A stretch of 64,000 bases of DNA from Plesiomonas shigelloides (GCF_900087055.1 NZ_LT575468.1:2235773-2299772), one strand, 5' to 3'. Shown: positions 18,199 through 29,076, numbered from the stretch's first letter. The notes: generated from the sequence alone by a model not told the origin. Numbers and translations: made by a program.

Positions 18199-19386
18199 TT
18201 AGGCGATATCTTCCGCCACTTCCGGCTCAGCATCTTCCACGCTGTCACCAGCAGCCATCTTGTCGACACACATCGCCAGCGCACCATCACCGGTTACGTT
18301 ACATGCAGTACCGAAACCATCTTGTGCCAAGTGCAGCGCAATCTGCAGACCAAGCATCGCTTCGCTAAAGCCGAGCATGGTACCCAGCAGACCCAGCGCC
18401 GCCATCACCGCACCACCCGGCGCACCTGGTGCAGCCACCATGGTGATACCCAGCATCATAATAAATGGCAGCATCTCACTCAAAGATGGCAGGTGAGCAT
18501 AACCGCTCATCAGCATCACAGCACAAGCTACAGTCACGATACTGATAGCAGAGCCCGCCATGTGGATATTTGCACACAGTGGCACCACAAAGTTCGCAAT
18601 GCCTTTGCTGGTTCCGGCCACTTGCGCTTGGCGCAGCGTTACTGGCAGGGTTGCCGCCGAAGACATGGTTCCCAGCGCGGTAAAGTAAGCCGGCATCATG
18701 TTTTTCAGCAGGAACAGCGGTGAACGCTTAACGATAGCGCCAGTGGTAATGAACTGGAATGCCAGCCACAACCAGTGCAGCACAACCACCAGCACCAGTA
18801 CCAGACTGAATGTCTTCAATGTGGCGAACACGGTGCCCTGTACGGTCATATCGGCAAAAACACCGGCGATATAGAACGGCAGCGCCGGGATCATGCACTT
18901 GCTCAGCAGCAGTTCAATGATGTCACGGCCTTGGTCGCTCAGCTTTTTCATTTCGCTGCTGCCGGTGGACACAATGCCCAGACCGAACACGAATGCCAGC
19001 ACCAGTGCACTCATCACGCCCATCACTGGCGGGATTTGCAGAGTCATCAGTGGCTCTAACTTACGTACCGGCTCCGCCAGCGTACCAGCATGGCTCAGCA
19101 ATGATGGCAGGATCTGGATTGAAGCAAAGTAAGCCAAGAAACCCGCACCTACCGTGGAGGCATAGGCCAAGCCAACGGTTTTGCCGAGCAATTTACCGGA
19201 GTTCTTCGGCAAACTGGCAATACCGCTGGTAACAAAAAACAGGATCAATAGCGGGATGGTAAAACCAATCATCTGGCTGATCAGCACCTTGGCGGTGATC
19301 AGTACACGGATAAACAGATCTGGTGCAAAAAGGCCGCAAAGTACACCGAAAGCAATACCTGCCAGCAAGCGTAAAATCAACTTCAT
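18199..19386 (-). CDS. Dicarboxylate/amino acid:cation symporter (DAACS family)
   Basis: A 395-residue inner-membrane symporter of the DAACS family (GltP/DctA/SstT relatives), which moves acidic amino acids, C4-dicarboxylates or small neutral amino acids with Na+ or H+. About eight membrane helices plus two re-entrant hairpins are expected. The serine-rich hairpin is seen as GTMSSAATLPVT, and helices 7-8 as VVPLCANIHMAGSAIS and QDGFGTACNVTGDGALAM. Start at 19386: AGAGAGGGA lies just upstream, and a longer frame to 19446 lacks a ribosome site. The acidic C-terminal tail (EDAEPEVAEDIA) is cytoplasmic. The substrate cannot be read from sequence; it is a single gene with its own terminator. Confidence 0.88.
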   Translation of the reverse strand: MKLILRLLAGIAFGVLCGLFAPDLFIRVLITAKVLISQMIGFTIPLLILFFVTSGIASLPKNSGKLLGKTVGLAYASTVGAGFLAYFASIQILPSLLSHAGTLAEPVRKLEPLMTLQIPPVMGVMSALVLAFVFGLGIVSTGSSEMKKLSDQGRDIIELLLSKCMIPALPFYIAGVFADMTVQGTVFATLKTFSLVLVLVVVLHWLWLAFQFITTGAIVKRSPLFLLKNMMPAYFTALGTMSSAATLPVTLRQAQVAGTSKGIANFVVPLCANIHMAGSAISIVTVACAVMLMSGYAHLPSLSEMLPFIMMLGITMVAAPGAPGGAVMAALGLLGTMLGFSEAMLGLQIALHLAQDGFGTACNVTGDGALAMCVDKMAAGDSVEDAEPEVAEDIA

Positions 19387-19735
19387 CGTTCCCTCTCTAA
19401 TAATAACAGCATGTGGGGCATCGGATTTAGGGCGCCTTTTTAGCATGCAGGAAAAATTAAATCTGCCTTAAATAGTGAAAAAATTCGGTTTAATCATAAA
19501 GTTTATCACTAAACGCTAAATATGAACGTTTCAGCTCAAATTTATGAAGATTTTAAACCGTGTTTATATTGCATTTAAAAAAGGCCGGCTGGCCGCCCCA
19601 TAGGCCATCGCTAGTCACCGTGTCATATAAAACAGCTTCATATGTAACACGATGTACGAACCCAGCATGAATATAAAAAAAGCCAGCATAACTATGCTGG
19701 CCTGATCGGTGGGATGCGTACAATCTAAATGTCGA
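19387..19735. other. Intergenic region upstream of the symporter gene
   Basis: 349 AT-rich bases, presumed to carry the symporter promoter, with the gsk terminator at 19674-19701. No gene was found. Confidence 0.5.
19674..19701 (-). terminator. Terminator downstream of gsk
   Basis: Minus-strand stem GCCAGCATA / TATGCTGGC with a 2-base centre, followed by seven T residues. It is 35 bases past the gsk stop. Confidence 0.88.
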
Positions 19736-21046
19736 TTAACGTTCCCAGTAGGACTCTTCCAAGCTGTCTTCGCGCTCTGGCAGACCACGAGTCAAACGTG
19801 GTGAGTGCTGGTTCAGCACTTGATAGCTCACGCGGTTAGCGTATTTACACAGTTGAGCCAGTGAGGAATAGCTCATAAAGGTGCGCATATGCTTGCTGGA
19901 GTTCGGAACGTTATTACGGTGATACTGATTTGCGGCCATGTCATGCAAAATCGATGACAGCGCGGCATCTCCGGCACCATTGGTGTTCATGATTTTTTCT
20001 GGGCCGCCCATGTACGGGGAGATGTGCGAGTAAATCCGCTTTGGATTTTCACACGCCTCACGATGCATCGGACGGCTGAACTCGTACAGGTTAAACTCAG
20101 GGATCACCCCTGGCAGCAGCGGATGCTGAGTCTGACGCAGCGTGCTTTCATCGGTATAACCGGCCATGTACAGGCCGACAGGACCGGCAGTACACAGCAC
20201 CAGATCAACCCAATCCAGCGCCTTATCTGAGGCCGCCAGCGGATCTTCGATACCGGTCAGCGCTGCCGCTTCTTCTTCATTCATCGCCACCACATCAATG
20301 TGATCACGCAGGAAGTCACGCCACCACTGAGGGTTTTCTTCAATCAAGATCTTGGTGCCCAGCGTCAATACCACTGGCACACCGTACTGCTTGGCATAAC
20401 CGATAGCACGCATAGTAGCGTCAGACATCGGCTCACCCGGCTTGCAACGCAGCAAGTAAGAGGTCAGTACCAGCGCTGAAGCGCCAGCAATCACTTCCTC
20501 AGGAATGCTTTCTGGATTCAGGTGGTTCATCATGCCTGGGCTGATCGCAAATGTACGTTCGCCATTTTCGGAGATCAGCGCAAAGCAGCGACCAATAGGG
20601 CCATCAACCGGTTGCAGGTAGTCCAGATCCAAGCGGCTGGAGGTGTTGCACAGATAACGGTACGCATAGCCACCGATTTCGATGTGACTGCACATGACGC
20701 CCAGCATGATGGATTTATCATCGGCCAGAACGGAGTAGTTGTGCAGCGTATTGCCGATCGTGCCGCCGGCAAATTCGTGGGTGATCAGATCACGCTCTTT
20801 CAGTTCTTTGTACAGGGCTTCAGCAACATCATCTTCAATCAGTGAAGAGTGACCTTTGCTCAGGTTGTAACGGCTAAGAAAATCCTCATCGACTCGCGCT
20901 TCAATATCAACCAGCGTCTGGTCAATACCGACCACATAGGCGGTGCTGATTTCACTTTCAGCAGCTCGCATCTGGTTGATTAACAGCGGATCGCGGGCAC
21001 TGACAGGAAAGTAATGCTTGGATTTACGTTGACCGGGAAATTTCAT
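19736..21046 (-). CDS. gsk: Inosine-guanosine kinase
   Basis: Gsk, 436 residues, is a PfkB-family kinase that phosphorylates inosine and guanosine to IMP and GMP in purine salvage. It aligns with E. coli Gsk from end to end: MKFPGQRKSKHYFPVSARDP at the start, VVGIDQTLVDIEARVD, and SPRLTRGLPEREDSLEESYW at the end. The PfkB signature with catalytic Asp is MNTNGAGDAALSSIL. It is upstream of the symporter and downstream of hemH on the same strand, with its own terminator. In E. coli gsk follows aes and hemH; aes is absent here. Confidence 0.97.
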   Translation of the reverse strand: MKFPGQRKSKHYFPVSARDPLLINQMRAAESEISTAYVVGIDQTLVDIEARVDEDFLSRYNLSKGHSSLIEDDVAEALYKELKERDLITHEFAGGTIGNTLHNYSVLADDKSIMLGVMCSHIEIGGYAYRYLCNTSSRLDLDYLQPVDGPIGRCFALISENGERTFAISPGMMNHLNPESIPEEVIAGASALVLTSYLLRCKPGEPMSDATMRAIGYAKQYGVPVVLTLGTKILIEENPQWWRDFLRDHIDVVAMNEEEAAALTGIEDPLAASDKALDWVDLVLCTAGPVGLYMAGYTDESTLRQTQHPLLPGVIPEFNLYEFSRPMHREACENPKRIYSHISPYMGGPEKIMNTNGAGDAALSSILHDMAANQYHRNNVPNSSKHMRTFMSYSSLAQLCKYANRVSYQVLNQHSPRLTRGLPEREDSLEESYWER

Positions 21047-21280
21047 CGTTCAGATCCAGAAAGAGGCGTTGGACAATCAGCTAGAACGCGAATTCTATCA
21101 CAGAAAGCTGCAAACAAAATGATGAAAGCACGGATCGCGCAACAAGCTAAACCAAGGCAAAGGCCGTACAGACGCTGTCAGACCCGATACGGGGACGCTC
21201 ACATCCCCTCTTCACTTTAATCCCCAACGCTTGATTGTTCACCTATACCGCACTTAGGGCTGCGCGATACCGTTTTTACA

Positions 21281-22264
21281 CTACATCTCGTTCTGTACGA
21301 GGTGATACATCAGCTCAATGTGTGCCCGATCATCATTGAGTGCCGCCACATAAGTAAACTGCTCGCCGCCGGCTTGCAAAAACGTATGCTGATTTTGCTC
21401 AGCAATCTCTTCCAAGGTTTCCAAACAGTCCGCCGCGAAACCCGGACAAACTACGGCAATCTTGCGCACGCCCTGCGCTGGCCAAGCGGTGAGAGTCTGA
21501 TCAGTATAGGGCTTTAACCACTCTTCGCGGCCAAAACGTGATTGGTAACTCAGCTGCCATTGCTCTGGCGTCAACCCCAACTCATCGGCGACCGCCTGCG
21601 CCGTCACTTCACATTGACGTGCGTACTCATCACCTTCATCAACATAGCGCTGCGGCAAACCGTGGAACGAAAACAGCAGTTTATCCGGCCAATCCCCCGA
21701 ATCTTGCGCCGGTAAGCTGCGACGCAACTTTTCAGCTAACGCAGCAATATAGTGCGGGTTATCGTGGTAATCGCGAATAAAACGAATCGCAGGCAGATTA
21801 CGACGCGTACGCAGCGCCTTACTCAGCCCATCCCACACTGCAGCGGTGGTTGAGCTCGAATACTGCGGAAATAGCGGTAACACCGTGAGATGAGTGACAC
21901 CTTGCGCTTGCAACGCATCTAAGGCCTGTGCGATTGAAGGCTGACCGTAAGTCATGCCAAGTTCCACCGGACAGGCCATCTCTCGCTCGGCCAAGAGCTG
22001 AATCAGCGCCGCTTGTTGACGACGGGAAAAAGCTAACAACGGCGAGCCGTCGTCTGTCCACACCGATTGGTACAAACGCGCCACGCGCGGGGAGCGCAAC
22101 GGCAAAATGATCCCATGTAGTAGCGGACACCACAGCCAACGGCTCATGTCGACCACACGATGATCATGCAGAAACTCGCTCAGATAACGTCTGACGGCCG
22201 CTGGAGTTGGTGCATCCGGCGTGCCAAGGTTAACCAGTAAGATACCGTGCTGTTTCTCGCTCAT
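21281..22264 (-). CDS. hemH: Ferrochelatase
   Basis: HemH, 327 residues, inserts Fe2+ into protoporphyrin IX in the last step of haem synthesis. Conserved pieces include GILLVNLGTPDAPTPAAVRR at the N-terminus, the metal-site histidine in LLFSFHGLPQRY, and VVCPGFAADCLETLEEIAEQ with its conserved glutamates near the C-terminus. The ATG at 22264 has AGGAG at 5-base spacing; a GTG six bases earlier would overlap that site, so the ATG is used. It lies between adk and gsk as in E. coli. Confidence 0.97.
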   Translation of the reverse strand: MSEKQHGILLVNLGTPDAPTPAAVRRYLSEFLHDHRVVDMSRWLWCPLLHGIILPLRSPRVARLYQSVWTDDGSPLLAFSRRQQAALIQLLAEREMACPVELGMTYGQPSIAQALDALQAQGVTHLTVLPLFPQYSSSTTAAVWDGLSKALRTRRNLPAIRFIRDYHDNPHYIAALAEKLRRSLPAQDSGDWPDKLLFSFHGLPQRYVDEGDEYARQCEVTAQAVADELGLTPEQWQLSYQSRFGREEWLKPYTDQTLTAWPAQGVRKIAVVCPGFAADCLETLEEIAEQNQHTFLQAGGEQFTYVAALNDDRAHIELMYHLVQNEM

Positions 22265-22577
22265 TGCCACTCCTTGTCATAGGTCTATGGCTATTATGCC
22301 CTGCCGGCTAGGCGGATGCAGCACAAACCGCTAAGGACGCGGCAATTTATTAGTACGTTGATATCCCTATATTTTCACGGGTTTTATTCTGATTTTCGAA
22401 AGGCTAAGGCTGTATTTATTCGATGTGTTGATGACGGGAATTGCGGTGACTTAGGTGGTGCTGTAAACAAAAAAACGGCCCGTCATTTGACAGGCCGTTG
22501 GTATGCTACTTTTTTACGCTGCGGCTTTTCCCCGATAACGCGTCAATCACGCGTAGAGGCTCAAGCGCACTAGGGGA
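22265..22577. other. Intergenic region between hemH and adk
   Basis: 313 bases with the adk terminator at 22480-22509 and, presumably, the hemH promoter on the minus strand. No Fur-like site was seen for hemH. Confidence 0.5.
22480..22509 (-). terminator. Terminator downstream of adk
   Basis: Minus-strand stem of about 11 bp (AACGGCCTGTC with GACGGGCCGTT) and a tight loop, then TTTTTT. It begins 68 bases after the adk stop. Confidence 0.87.
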
Positions 22578-23237
<660 letters not shown>

Positions 23238-23387
23238 TTAGCAATAAATTCAGTGAAGGGTAGTAATTTTTTAGGGATAAACCATACCACTCCCAGCAAG
23301 CGGATCTCAAGAACGAAGCCTGCTATCGCAGCTCAGGGGGATAGAAAAGCGGTTAGTTTGCTGAAATATTCAGCATCCCTTTAAAAT

Positions 23388-23421
23388 AAAACGCCGCCCG
23401 TCCTCAGACAAGCGGCGTTTT
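23388..23421. terminator. Terminator downstream of htpG
   Basis: Stem AAAACGCCGC / GCGGCGTTTT with a 14-base loop, able to work in both directions. It is about 37 bases past the htpG stop. Confidence 0.85.
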
Positions 23422-23458
23422 TCAGCTTATACGGATTTAATCCAGCAAGTTGGCGCTA

Positions 23459-25360
23459 TTATGCCATCAGCAGTTGGTTCATGCGGCGCACGAACGCACT
23501 TGGATCTTCCAGACTGCCGCGCTCAGCCAGCATGGCCTGCTCCAGCAGCAACTCAACCCAGTCATTAAACTGCACTTCGTCAGCGGTATCCGCCACTTTT
23601 TTCACCAATGCGTGCTCTGGGTTAATCTCGAACACGTATTTAATCTCTGGCGCTTTTTGACCGGCAGCGGCAAACAGTTTTGCCATCTGAGTGGTCATTT
23701 CATCAGATTCAGTGGTAACCAGCGCTGGAGTATCGGTCAGACGGTGAGTCAGACGCACGTCTTTCACGCGCTCGCCCAGATAGCCCTTCACGCGCTCAAC
23801 AAAGGAGCTGAATTCAGCGTCGGCTTCTTTCTGCTTCGCTTCTTCTTCCTTGTCCGCCAGTGCGCCCAGATCCAAATCAGCTTTAGTAACAGACTGGAAC
23901 TGCTTGCCATCGAACTCGGTCAGGTAGCTCATCATCCACTCGTCGATACGATCGGAGAGCAGCAGAACTTCGATACCTTTCTTACGGAACAGCTCCAGAT
24001 GCGGGCTGTGTTTCGCGGCAGCGTAGCTGTCGGCAGTGATGTAGAAGATCTTCTCCTGACCTTCTTTCATGCGGCTGACGTAATCGGTCAGTGACACATT
24101 TTGTACATCGCTGTCGTTGTGGGTAGAGGCAAAGCGCAACAGCTTAGCAATCGCTTCTTTGTTGCTGAAATCTTCGGCTGGGCCTTCTTTCAGCACCAAA
24201 CCAAACTCGTTCCAGAAGGTTTGATACTTCTCAGCATCATCTTTGGCCAGTTTTTCCAGCATCTGCAGTACACGCTTGGTGCAAGCACTACGCAAGTTCT
24301 GAGTAATGCGGTTATCCTGCAGAATTTCACGCGATACGTTCAGCGGCAGATCGTTAGAGTCAATCAGACCACGCACGAAGCGTAGGTAGGTTGGCATGAA
24401 CTGCTCAGCGTCATCCATAATAAACACGCGCTGTACGTACAGCTTCAGGCCGTGTTTATGATCACGGTTCCACATATCCCACGGTGCGTGCGATGGGATA
24501 TACAGCAAGCTGGTGTATTCCTGCTTACCTTCCACACGGTTGTGGCTCCAGATCATTGGTTCGGAGAAGTCGTGCGAAATGTGTTTGTAGAATTCTTTGT
24601 ACTCGTCGTCAGAAACGTCGGCTTTGCTGCGGGTCCACAGGGCTTGTGCCTTGTTGATTTTCTCCCACTTCAGCTCGCCTTCGCTGCCATCTTCGTTATG
24701 CTCGCGAGTTTGGATCTCAACCGGCAGGCTGATGTGATCAGAGTATTTGCCGATGATGGTGCGCAGACGCCAGTCATCCAAGAACTCTTTTTCATCATCA
24801 CGCAGGTGCAGAATGATGTCAGTACCGCGATCGGCTTTGGTGATATCGGCAACGGTATAGTCACCTTCACCGCTAGACTCCCAGAATACGCCCTCTTCCG
24901 GCTTAGCGCCGGCAGCGCGGGTGCGTACGGTTACTTTGTCGGCCACAATGAAGGCAGAGTAGAAGCCCACACCGAATTGACCAATCAGCTGGCTGTCTTT
25001 CGCTTGATCAGAGCCGATAGACTCCAAAAACGCTTTGGTGCCGGACTTGGCAATGGTGCCCAAGTGATCAATCACTTCAGCACGCGTCATACCGATGCCG
25101 TTATCACTGATAGTGATGGTGCCCGCGTCTTTATCTACTGACAAACGTACATGCAAGTCGCCCTGACCTTCATACAGATCGGGCTGAGACAGCGCACGGA
25201 AACGCAATTTATCCGCCGCATCGGAGGCGTTGGAGATCAGCTCACGCAGGAAGATTTCTTTATTGGAATAGAGTGAGTGGATCATCAGTTGCAGCAGTTG
25301 CTTAACTTCTGACTGAAAACCGCGCGTTTCTTGCGCTTTCATGGTGGTATCTTGTGACAT
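23459..25360 (-). CDS. htpG: Molecular chaperone HtpG (Hsp90)
   Basis: HtpG, 633 residues, is the bacterial Hsp90. The N-terminal GHKL ATPase shows [27 protein letters not shown] and [17 protein letters not shown]. The middle domain holds the catalytic arginine region ([12 protein letters not shown]), and the C-terminal dimer domain ends MNQLLMA. The ATG at 25360 has GAGGA about 8 bases upstream, and the frame continues a little further without a better start. Its sigma-32 promoter is visible upstream, so it should be heat-induced. It follows recR in the conserved order. Confidence 0.98.
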   Translation of the reverse strand: MSQDTTMKAQETRGFQSEVKQLLQLMIHSLYSNKEIFLRELISNASDAADKLRFRALSQPDLYEGQGDLHVRLSVDKDAGTITISDNGIGMTRAEVIDHLGTIAKSGTKAFLESIGSDQAKDSQLIGQFGVGFYSAFIVADKVTVRTRAAGAKPEEGVFWESSGEGDYTVADITKADRGTDIILHLRDDEKEFLDDWRLRTIIGKYSDHISLPVEIQTREHNEDGSEGELKWEKINKAQALWTRSKADVSDDEYKEFYKHISHDFSEPMIWSHNRVEGKQEYTSLLYIPSHAPWDMWNRDHKHGLKLYVQRVFIMDDAEQFMPTYLRFVRGLIDSNDLPLNVSREILQDNRITQNLRSACTKRVLQMLEKLAKDDAEKYQTFWNEFGLVLKEGPAEDFSNKEAIAKLLRFASTHNDSDVQNVSLTDYVSRMKEGQEKIFYITADSYAAAKHSPHLELFRKKGIEVLLLSDRIDEWMMSYLTEFDGKQFQSVTKADLDLGALADKEEEAKQKEADAEFSSFVERVKGYLGERVKDVRLTHRLTDTPALVTTESDEMTTQMAKLFAAAGQKAPEIKYVFEINPEHALVKKVADTADEVQFNDWVELLLEQAMLAERGSLEDPSAFVRRMNQLLMA

Positions 25361-25406
25361 TGCAAATCCTCGTATCAACAGATAGCAAAAAACCTCGATG
25401 TGAAAT

Positions 25407-25434
25407 AAGTGGGGACAGGAAAATCAATTTCAAG
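25407..25434 (-). promoter_or_regulatory. Sigma-32 heat-shock promoter of htpG
   Basis: On the minus strand a -35 CTTGAAA (25428-25434) is followed by a 13-base spacer and a -10 CCCCACTT (25407-25414). The layout matches the E. coli htpG heat-shock promoter. It lies about 50 bases upstream of the start codon. Confidence 0.85.
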
Positions 25435-25601
25435 GGGCTAATTTTGCTGGATTATTAAATTTCATCTGCAATTGGCGAATTAATACGCGCTAACGCACTA
25501 TAGCGTAAAGATATGGCGTACAGATTTGCAGAATTTTGCCGGCGCGTGACGAGTACGGGGTAAGCAAGCCGGTATAGATACCGACAAGAAAATAAGACAA
25601 G

Positions 25602-25629
25602 AAAAAAGGAAGACCGAAGTCTTCCTTTT
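25602..25629 (-). terminator. Terminator downstream of recR
   Basis: An 11-bp stem AAAAGGAAGAC / GTCTTCCTTTT. On the minus strand the loop is TTCG closed by C-G, the classic stable tetraloop, and a T-rich tract follows. It ends the dnaX-ybaB-recR unit. Confidence 0.92.
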
Positions 25630-25644
25630 ACATAATCAACACAA

Positions 25645-26253
25645 TCAGAACTTGATGGGATGACGTCCGGCTAAAGAGTGGGACAGCGTAGTGCCATCCA
25701 CCATTTCCAGCTCGCCGCCCACCGGCACGCCATGGGCGATCCGGCTAGCTAAGACGCCGTGCATCGCACAAAGCTCGGCGATGAAGTTCGCTGTCGCATC
25801 CCCTTCCACGGTCGGATTGGTTGCCAAGATCACTTCACTGACTTGCTCTTGCGCCAAACGCTCTTCCAGCCGATCCAGACCAATATCGTCTGGACCAATG
25901 CCATCAAGTGGCGACAAGTGGCCCATCAGCACAAAGTAACGACCGGAGTATTGCCCGGTCTGTTCAATCGCCTGAATATCGGCCGGACTTTCCACCACGC
26001 AAATCTGCTGGCTCTTTTGCCGACGCGGATTGCTACAGATAGTACACACATCCGCTTCGGTAAAGGTCCGGCAATCGTTGCAGTGGCCAATTTCCGACAT
26101 CGCGCGAGTGAGCGTCTGCGCTAAACGCATGCCACCACTGCGATCACGCTGCAACAGGTGGAACGCCATCCGCTGTGCGGATTTCGGCCCCACCCCGGGC
26201 AAGCAACGCAGGGCTTCCATCAGTGAATCTAAAAGCGGGCTGGTATTTGCCAT
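25645..26253 (-). CDS. recR: Recombination mediator RecR
   Basis: RecR, 202 residues, works with RecF and RecO to load RecA on gapped DNA. It has the N-terminal helix-hairpin-helix ([20 protein letters not shown]), a four-cysteine zinc finger ([16 protein letters not shown]), a TOPRIM domain ([16 protein letters not shown] through GLDRLEERL) and a C-terminal Walker-B-like tail. The stop is preceded by AGRHPIKF as in E. coli. It begins 11 bases after ybaB, so dnaX, ybaB and recR are one operon. Confidence 0.98.
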   Translation of the reverse strand: MANTSPLLDSLMEALRCLPGVGPKSAQRMAFHLLQRDRSGGMRLAQTLTRAMSEIGHCNDCRTFTEADVCTICSNPRRQKSQQICVVESPADIQAIEQTGQYSGRYFVLMGHLSPLDGIGPDDIGLDRLEERLAQEQVSEVILATNPTVEGDATANFIAELCAMHGVLASRIAHGVPVGGELEMVDGTTLSHSLAGRHPIKF

Positions 26254-26264
26254 CAGTCCGCCAA

Positions 26265-26597
26265 TCAGAATGGCATCTTGAAGCCAGGTGGCAGTTGCAT
26301 ACCGCCAGTAACCTGCGCCATTTTCTCTTTCTGGGTTTCTTCGATACGACGAGCGGCATCATTAAATGCTGCTGCGATCAGGTCTTCCAGCATCTCTTTG
26401 TCGTCTTCCATCAGGCTTTCGTCAATGGTCACGCGACGGCAGTTGTGTGCGCCGTTGATGGTGACTTTGACCAGACCGGCACCAGATTCACCGGTCACTT
26501 CCAGCTGGGCAATCTCTTCTTGCATTTTCTGCATACGATCTTGCATTTGCTGGGCTTGCTTCATCAGGTTGCCAAGACCACCTTTACCACCAAACAT
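26265..26597 (-). CDS. ybaB: Nucleoid-associated protein YbaB (EbfC family)
   Basis: YbaB/EbfC, 110 residues, forms tweezer-like dimers that bind DNA without strong sequence preference. Typical features are an N-terminal helix rich in Gln and Met ([18 protein letters not shown]), then [20 protein letters not shown] and a C-terminal helix; the tail [13 protein letters not shown] matches E. coli. It lies between dnaX and recR in one operon, the near-universal arrangement, and is translated with short gaps on both sides. Confidence 0.97.
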   Translation of the reverse strand: MFGGKGGLGNLMKQAQQMQDRMQKMQEEIAQLEVTGESGAGLVKVTINGAHNCRRVTIDESLMEDDKEMLEDLIAAAFNDAARRIEETQKEKMAQVTGGMQLPPGFKMPF

Positions 26598-26681
26598 AGT
26601 GCTCTCTCTTTTAATCAGGGGTTAAGCCAAAAGCGGCAGAATTACAAATTGCGAAATTATAGCCACATTACCGCTGTAAGC

Positions 26682-28934
26682 TTACAACGGTCGGATGCTG
26701 TCATCTTCCAAATCTGCGCCGAATAAACGGCGCAGTTGCAGGATATTTTTATCATCCTGTAACGACTGACGCGCCTGCGCCAGCTTTTCATCATAAATCG
26801 CCTGTCTAATCTCAAGCGGAGTCAGACGGGTTTTATCATCATTTTCGATAATTTCAAGCGTTACCGGTGCGCCCGCCAATTGGCTCAGCGCCTCGCTTAA
26901 CTGTTCTTTGGCGCGATCGGTGTTCAAATGCCGCTGCGATGAGCGCAGTAACAAACGAACCTGCCCGGGTGCAGGCTCCTCTTTTACCGCATTTAAGGCC
27001 AGCTGTTCCACCAATTTCGCCACGTTCAGCTTTTCAATTTGCGCCGACCAGCTATCACGCTCACAGGCTTCGTGCGCCAGCTTCAGCGCCATTTCTGGCG
27101 TTTTTTCGTGCTCCAGTGACGAGCGCACGACATCGGGTGTCACCACCTCTGGTGCTTCTTCTACTGGATTAACCGGCTTCCAGCGATAAGCTTCCGGCTT
27201 TTTGGCTTTGCTGCTCACGGCGCTATCTGCCGTTCGCGGCCCCGCACTCGGACGCACACGTTGCTCACCGGCGGCGGCTAAGCGCTCCAGTGGCGAAGGT
27301 TTATTCCCGGCCGGTCGCAGGGTTACGGCTGCTGCAACCGGCGTCGTTTTTTTTGTGCTAGTGCCCTCACCCGCCGAAGGCTCGGCATGCCGCTGACGGC
27401 GCAGTTGCGCACGGGCTTGCAAGGCCTGTAACGCTGGCGAATCAGCACTCCCTGCAGGGAAGCCAGCAACTGGCGCGCTATCTCCCATTGGTGCAGGTAC
27501 GGTAGCGCTAGGCTCCATTGCCGCAGGCGCAGCCGCTGGTGGCATACTCGGTGCTACACGCCCCGCAGCGACATGCGACGATGCTGGATACGACGGCGCT
27601 TGTGAGGGTGGCATAGGTGCTTGCTGCGTTTGCTGCATTTGCATTGGCGCTTGCGCAGGCATATGCCCACTTTGCATCGCCGATGCGGCTGGCATGGCGG
27701 CCGTGTTCACTGGTGCGGAGTGATGCGCTGGCGCTGCATTCGTTGGCGCAATGTGAGTAGGTGCGGCATTGGATACCGGTGCACGGCTTGGACTCTGACC
27801 GGCTGCCGCCATGGCATCAAAAGTACCAGACGCTACCGGCGTGCTCACTTTTTTTGGATGAAAAGCCAATGCGCGCAGGAAAGTCATTTCAGTGCCACTG
27901 CGACGATCCGGCGCTAACAGCAGCTCTTTACGGCCCACCAGCAAGGTCTGATAAAACAGTTGAATATCCTGCGGCGAAACGGTTCGCGCCAACTCACGCA
28001 AGCGAACGGCATACGGGTCGGCCTCTTCCAGCGTACCTGGCAGCAATTGCGCCATCGCCACGCGATGTAAAATCGCTGATGTCTCCACCAGCAAAGCTTC
28101 CCAATCGGTACCTCGCTCGGCTGCTTGCTGCAACAGCAGCATAACCTGCTCGGCATCGCCGCGATGCAAGGCTTCCACCAACGCCAACGGCTGATCGGCA
28201 TCCAAGGTGCCCAACATATGGGAAACACCCGTGGCGGTCACATCACCACCGCCCATGGCAATGGCTTGGTCAGCCAGACTGAGCGCATCACGCATGCTGC
28301 CTTCCGCTGCGCGCGCCAGTTGCAGCAATGCACGCGCTTCAAACGGGATGGCTTCGGCGGTCAGAACTTTTTCCAATTGGGCACGGATCTGATCCGGATC
28401 CAGTGCTTTTAGATGAAACTGCAAACAGCGCGATAAGATCGTCACCGGTAATTTTTGCGGATCCGTGGTCGCCAGCAAGAATTTCACGTACTCCGGCGGC
28501 TCTTCCAGCGTCTTAAGCAGCGCGTTAAAGCTGTGACGCGAGAGCATGTGCACTTCGTCGATCAGATAGACCTTGAAGCGGCCTCGCACCGGGGTGTACT
28601 GCACATTATCTAGCAGCTCACGGGTATCTTCGATCTTGGTGCGGGAAGCGGCGTCAATCTCCAGCAGGTCAACAAAACGCCCTTCATCAATTTCGCGGCA
28701 AGTTTCACACACGCCACATGGCGTAGCCGTGATACCGGTTTCGCAGTTCAGCCCTTTGGCGAACAAACGGGCGATAGAGGTTTTCCCTACCCCGCGCGTA
28801 CCGGAAAAGAGATATGCATGGTGCAGACGGCCCAGCGATAAACCGTTCGCCAGCGCGGTCAGTACGTGCTCCTGACCCACTACTTCTGCAAAATTATGTG
28901 GACGCCACTTACGGGCTAAAACCTGATAACTCAT
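26682..28934 (-). CDS. dnaX: DNA polymerase III tau subunit (and gamma by -1 frameshift)
   Basis: DnaX, 750 residues, is the clamp-loader ATPase and holds the replisome together. The AAA+ module has Walker A GTRGVGKTS, a zinc-binding cysteine set (CETGITATPCGVCETC), and sensor motifs in LLATTDPQKLPVTILSRCLQ. A Pro/Ala/Met-rich linker (about residues 370-520) is longer and more repetitive than in E. coli. The C-terminal tau domain binds DnaB and the alpha subunit. A frameshift signal at codons 528-529 should give a 544-residue gamma form (see separate entry). The ATG at 28934 begins MSYQVLARKWRP as in E. coli; a GTG two codons upstream is an alternative. It heads the dnaX-ybaB-recR operon. Confidence 0.97.
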   Translation of the reverse strand: MSYQVLARKWRPHNFAEVVGQEHVLTALANGLSLGRLHHAYLFSGTRGVGKTSIARLFAKGLNCETGITATPCGVCETCREIDEGRFVDLLEIDAASRTKIEDTRELLDNVQYTPVRGRFKVYLIDEVHMLSRHSFNALLKTLEEPPEYVKFLLATTDPQKLPVTILSRCLQFHLKALDPDQIRAQLEKVLTAEAIPFEARALLQLARAAEGSMRDALSLADQAIAMGGGDVTATGVSHMLGTLDADQPLALVEALHRGDAEQVMLLLQQAAERGTDWEALLVETSAILHRVAMAQLLPGTLEEADPYAVRLRELARTVSPQDIQLFYQTLLVGRKELLLAPDRRSGTEMTFLRALAFHPKKVSTPVASGTFDAMAAAGQSPSRAPVSNAAPTHIAPTNAAPAHHSAPVNTAAMPAASAMQSGHMPAQAPMQMQQTQQAPMPPSQAPSYPASSHVAAGRVAPSMPPAAAPAAMEPSATVPAPMGDSAPVAGFPAGSADSPALQALQARAQLRRQRHAEPSAGEGTSTKKTTPVAAAVTLRPAGNKPSPLERLAAAGEQRVRPSAGPRTADSAVSSKAKKPEAYRWKPVNPVEEAPEVVTPDVVRSSLEHEKTPEMALKLAHEACERDSWSAQIEKLNVAKLVEQLALNAVKEEPAPGQVRLLLRSSQRHLNTDRAKEQLSEALSQLAGAPVTLEIIENDDKTRLTPLEIRQAIYDEKLAQARQSLQDDKNILQLRRLFGADLEDDSIRPL
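27301..27368 (-). promoter_or_regulatory. dnaX: Programmed -1 ribosomal frameshift signal in dnaX (gamma subunit)
   Basis: All three parts of the E. coli type signal are present on the minus strand. A Shine-Dalgarno-like GAGGG (27364-27368) lies 9 bases before the slippery heptamer A AAA AAA (27354-27348), which is in the correct phase within codons ACA AAA AAA ACG. Five bases later comes an 11-bp stem (27342-27332 with 27320-27310, one G-U pair) with an 11-base loop. After a -1 slip the ribosome reads 15 more codons, starting Asn-Asp-Ala, and stops at TAA 27303-27301. The product would be 544 residues. Confidence 0.85.
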
Positions 28935-29042
28935 CGGCACCGGAAGACTGAATAAAACGAGACAGTAATACTATCACAGAAAGCGGAAAAACCGTGTCCC
29001 AACCGCAGACAGGCTTCTCACTCAAGTGATATTCACGATAAA

Positions 29043-29076
29043 AAAACAGGGACTTTCTCGCGAAAGCCCCTGTTTT
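29043..29076 (-). terminator. Terminator downstream of apt
   Basis: Stem AAAACAGGG / CCCTGTTTT, extended by CTTT/AAAG after one mismatch, with a CTCGCG loop. It separates apt from dnaX and is symmetric enough to act both ways. Confidence 0.82.
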
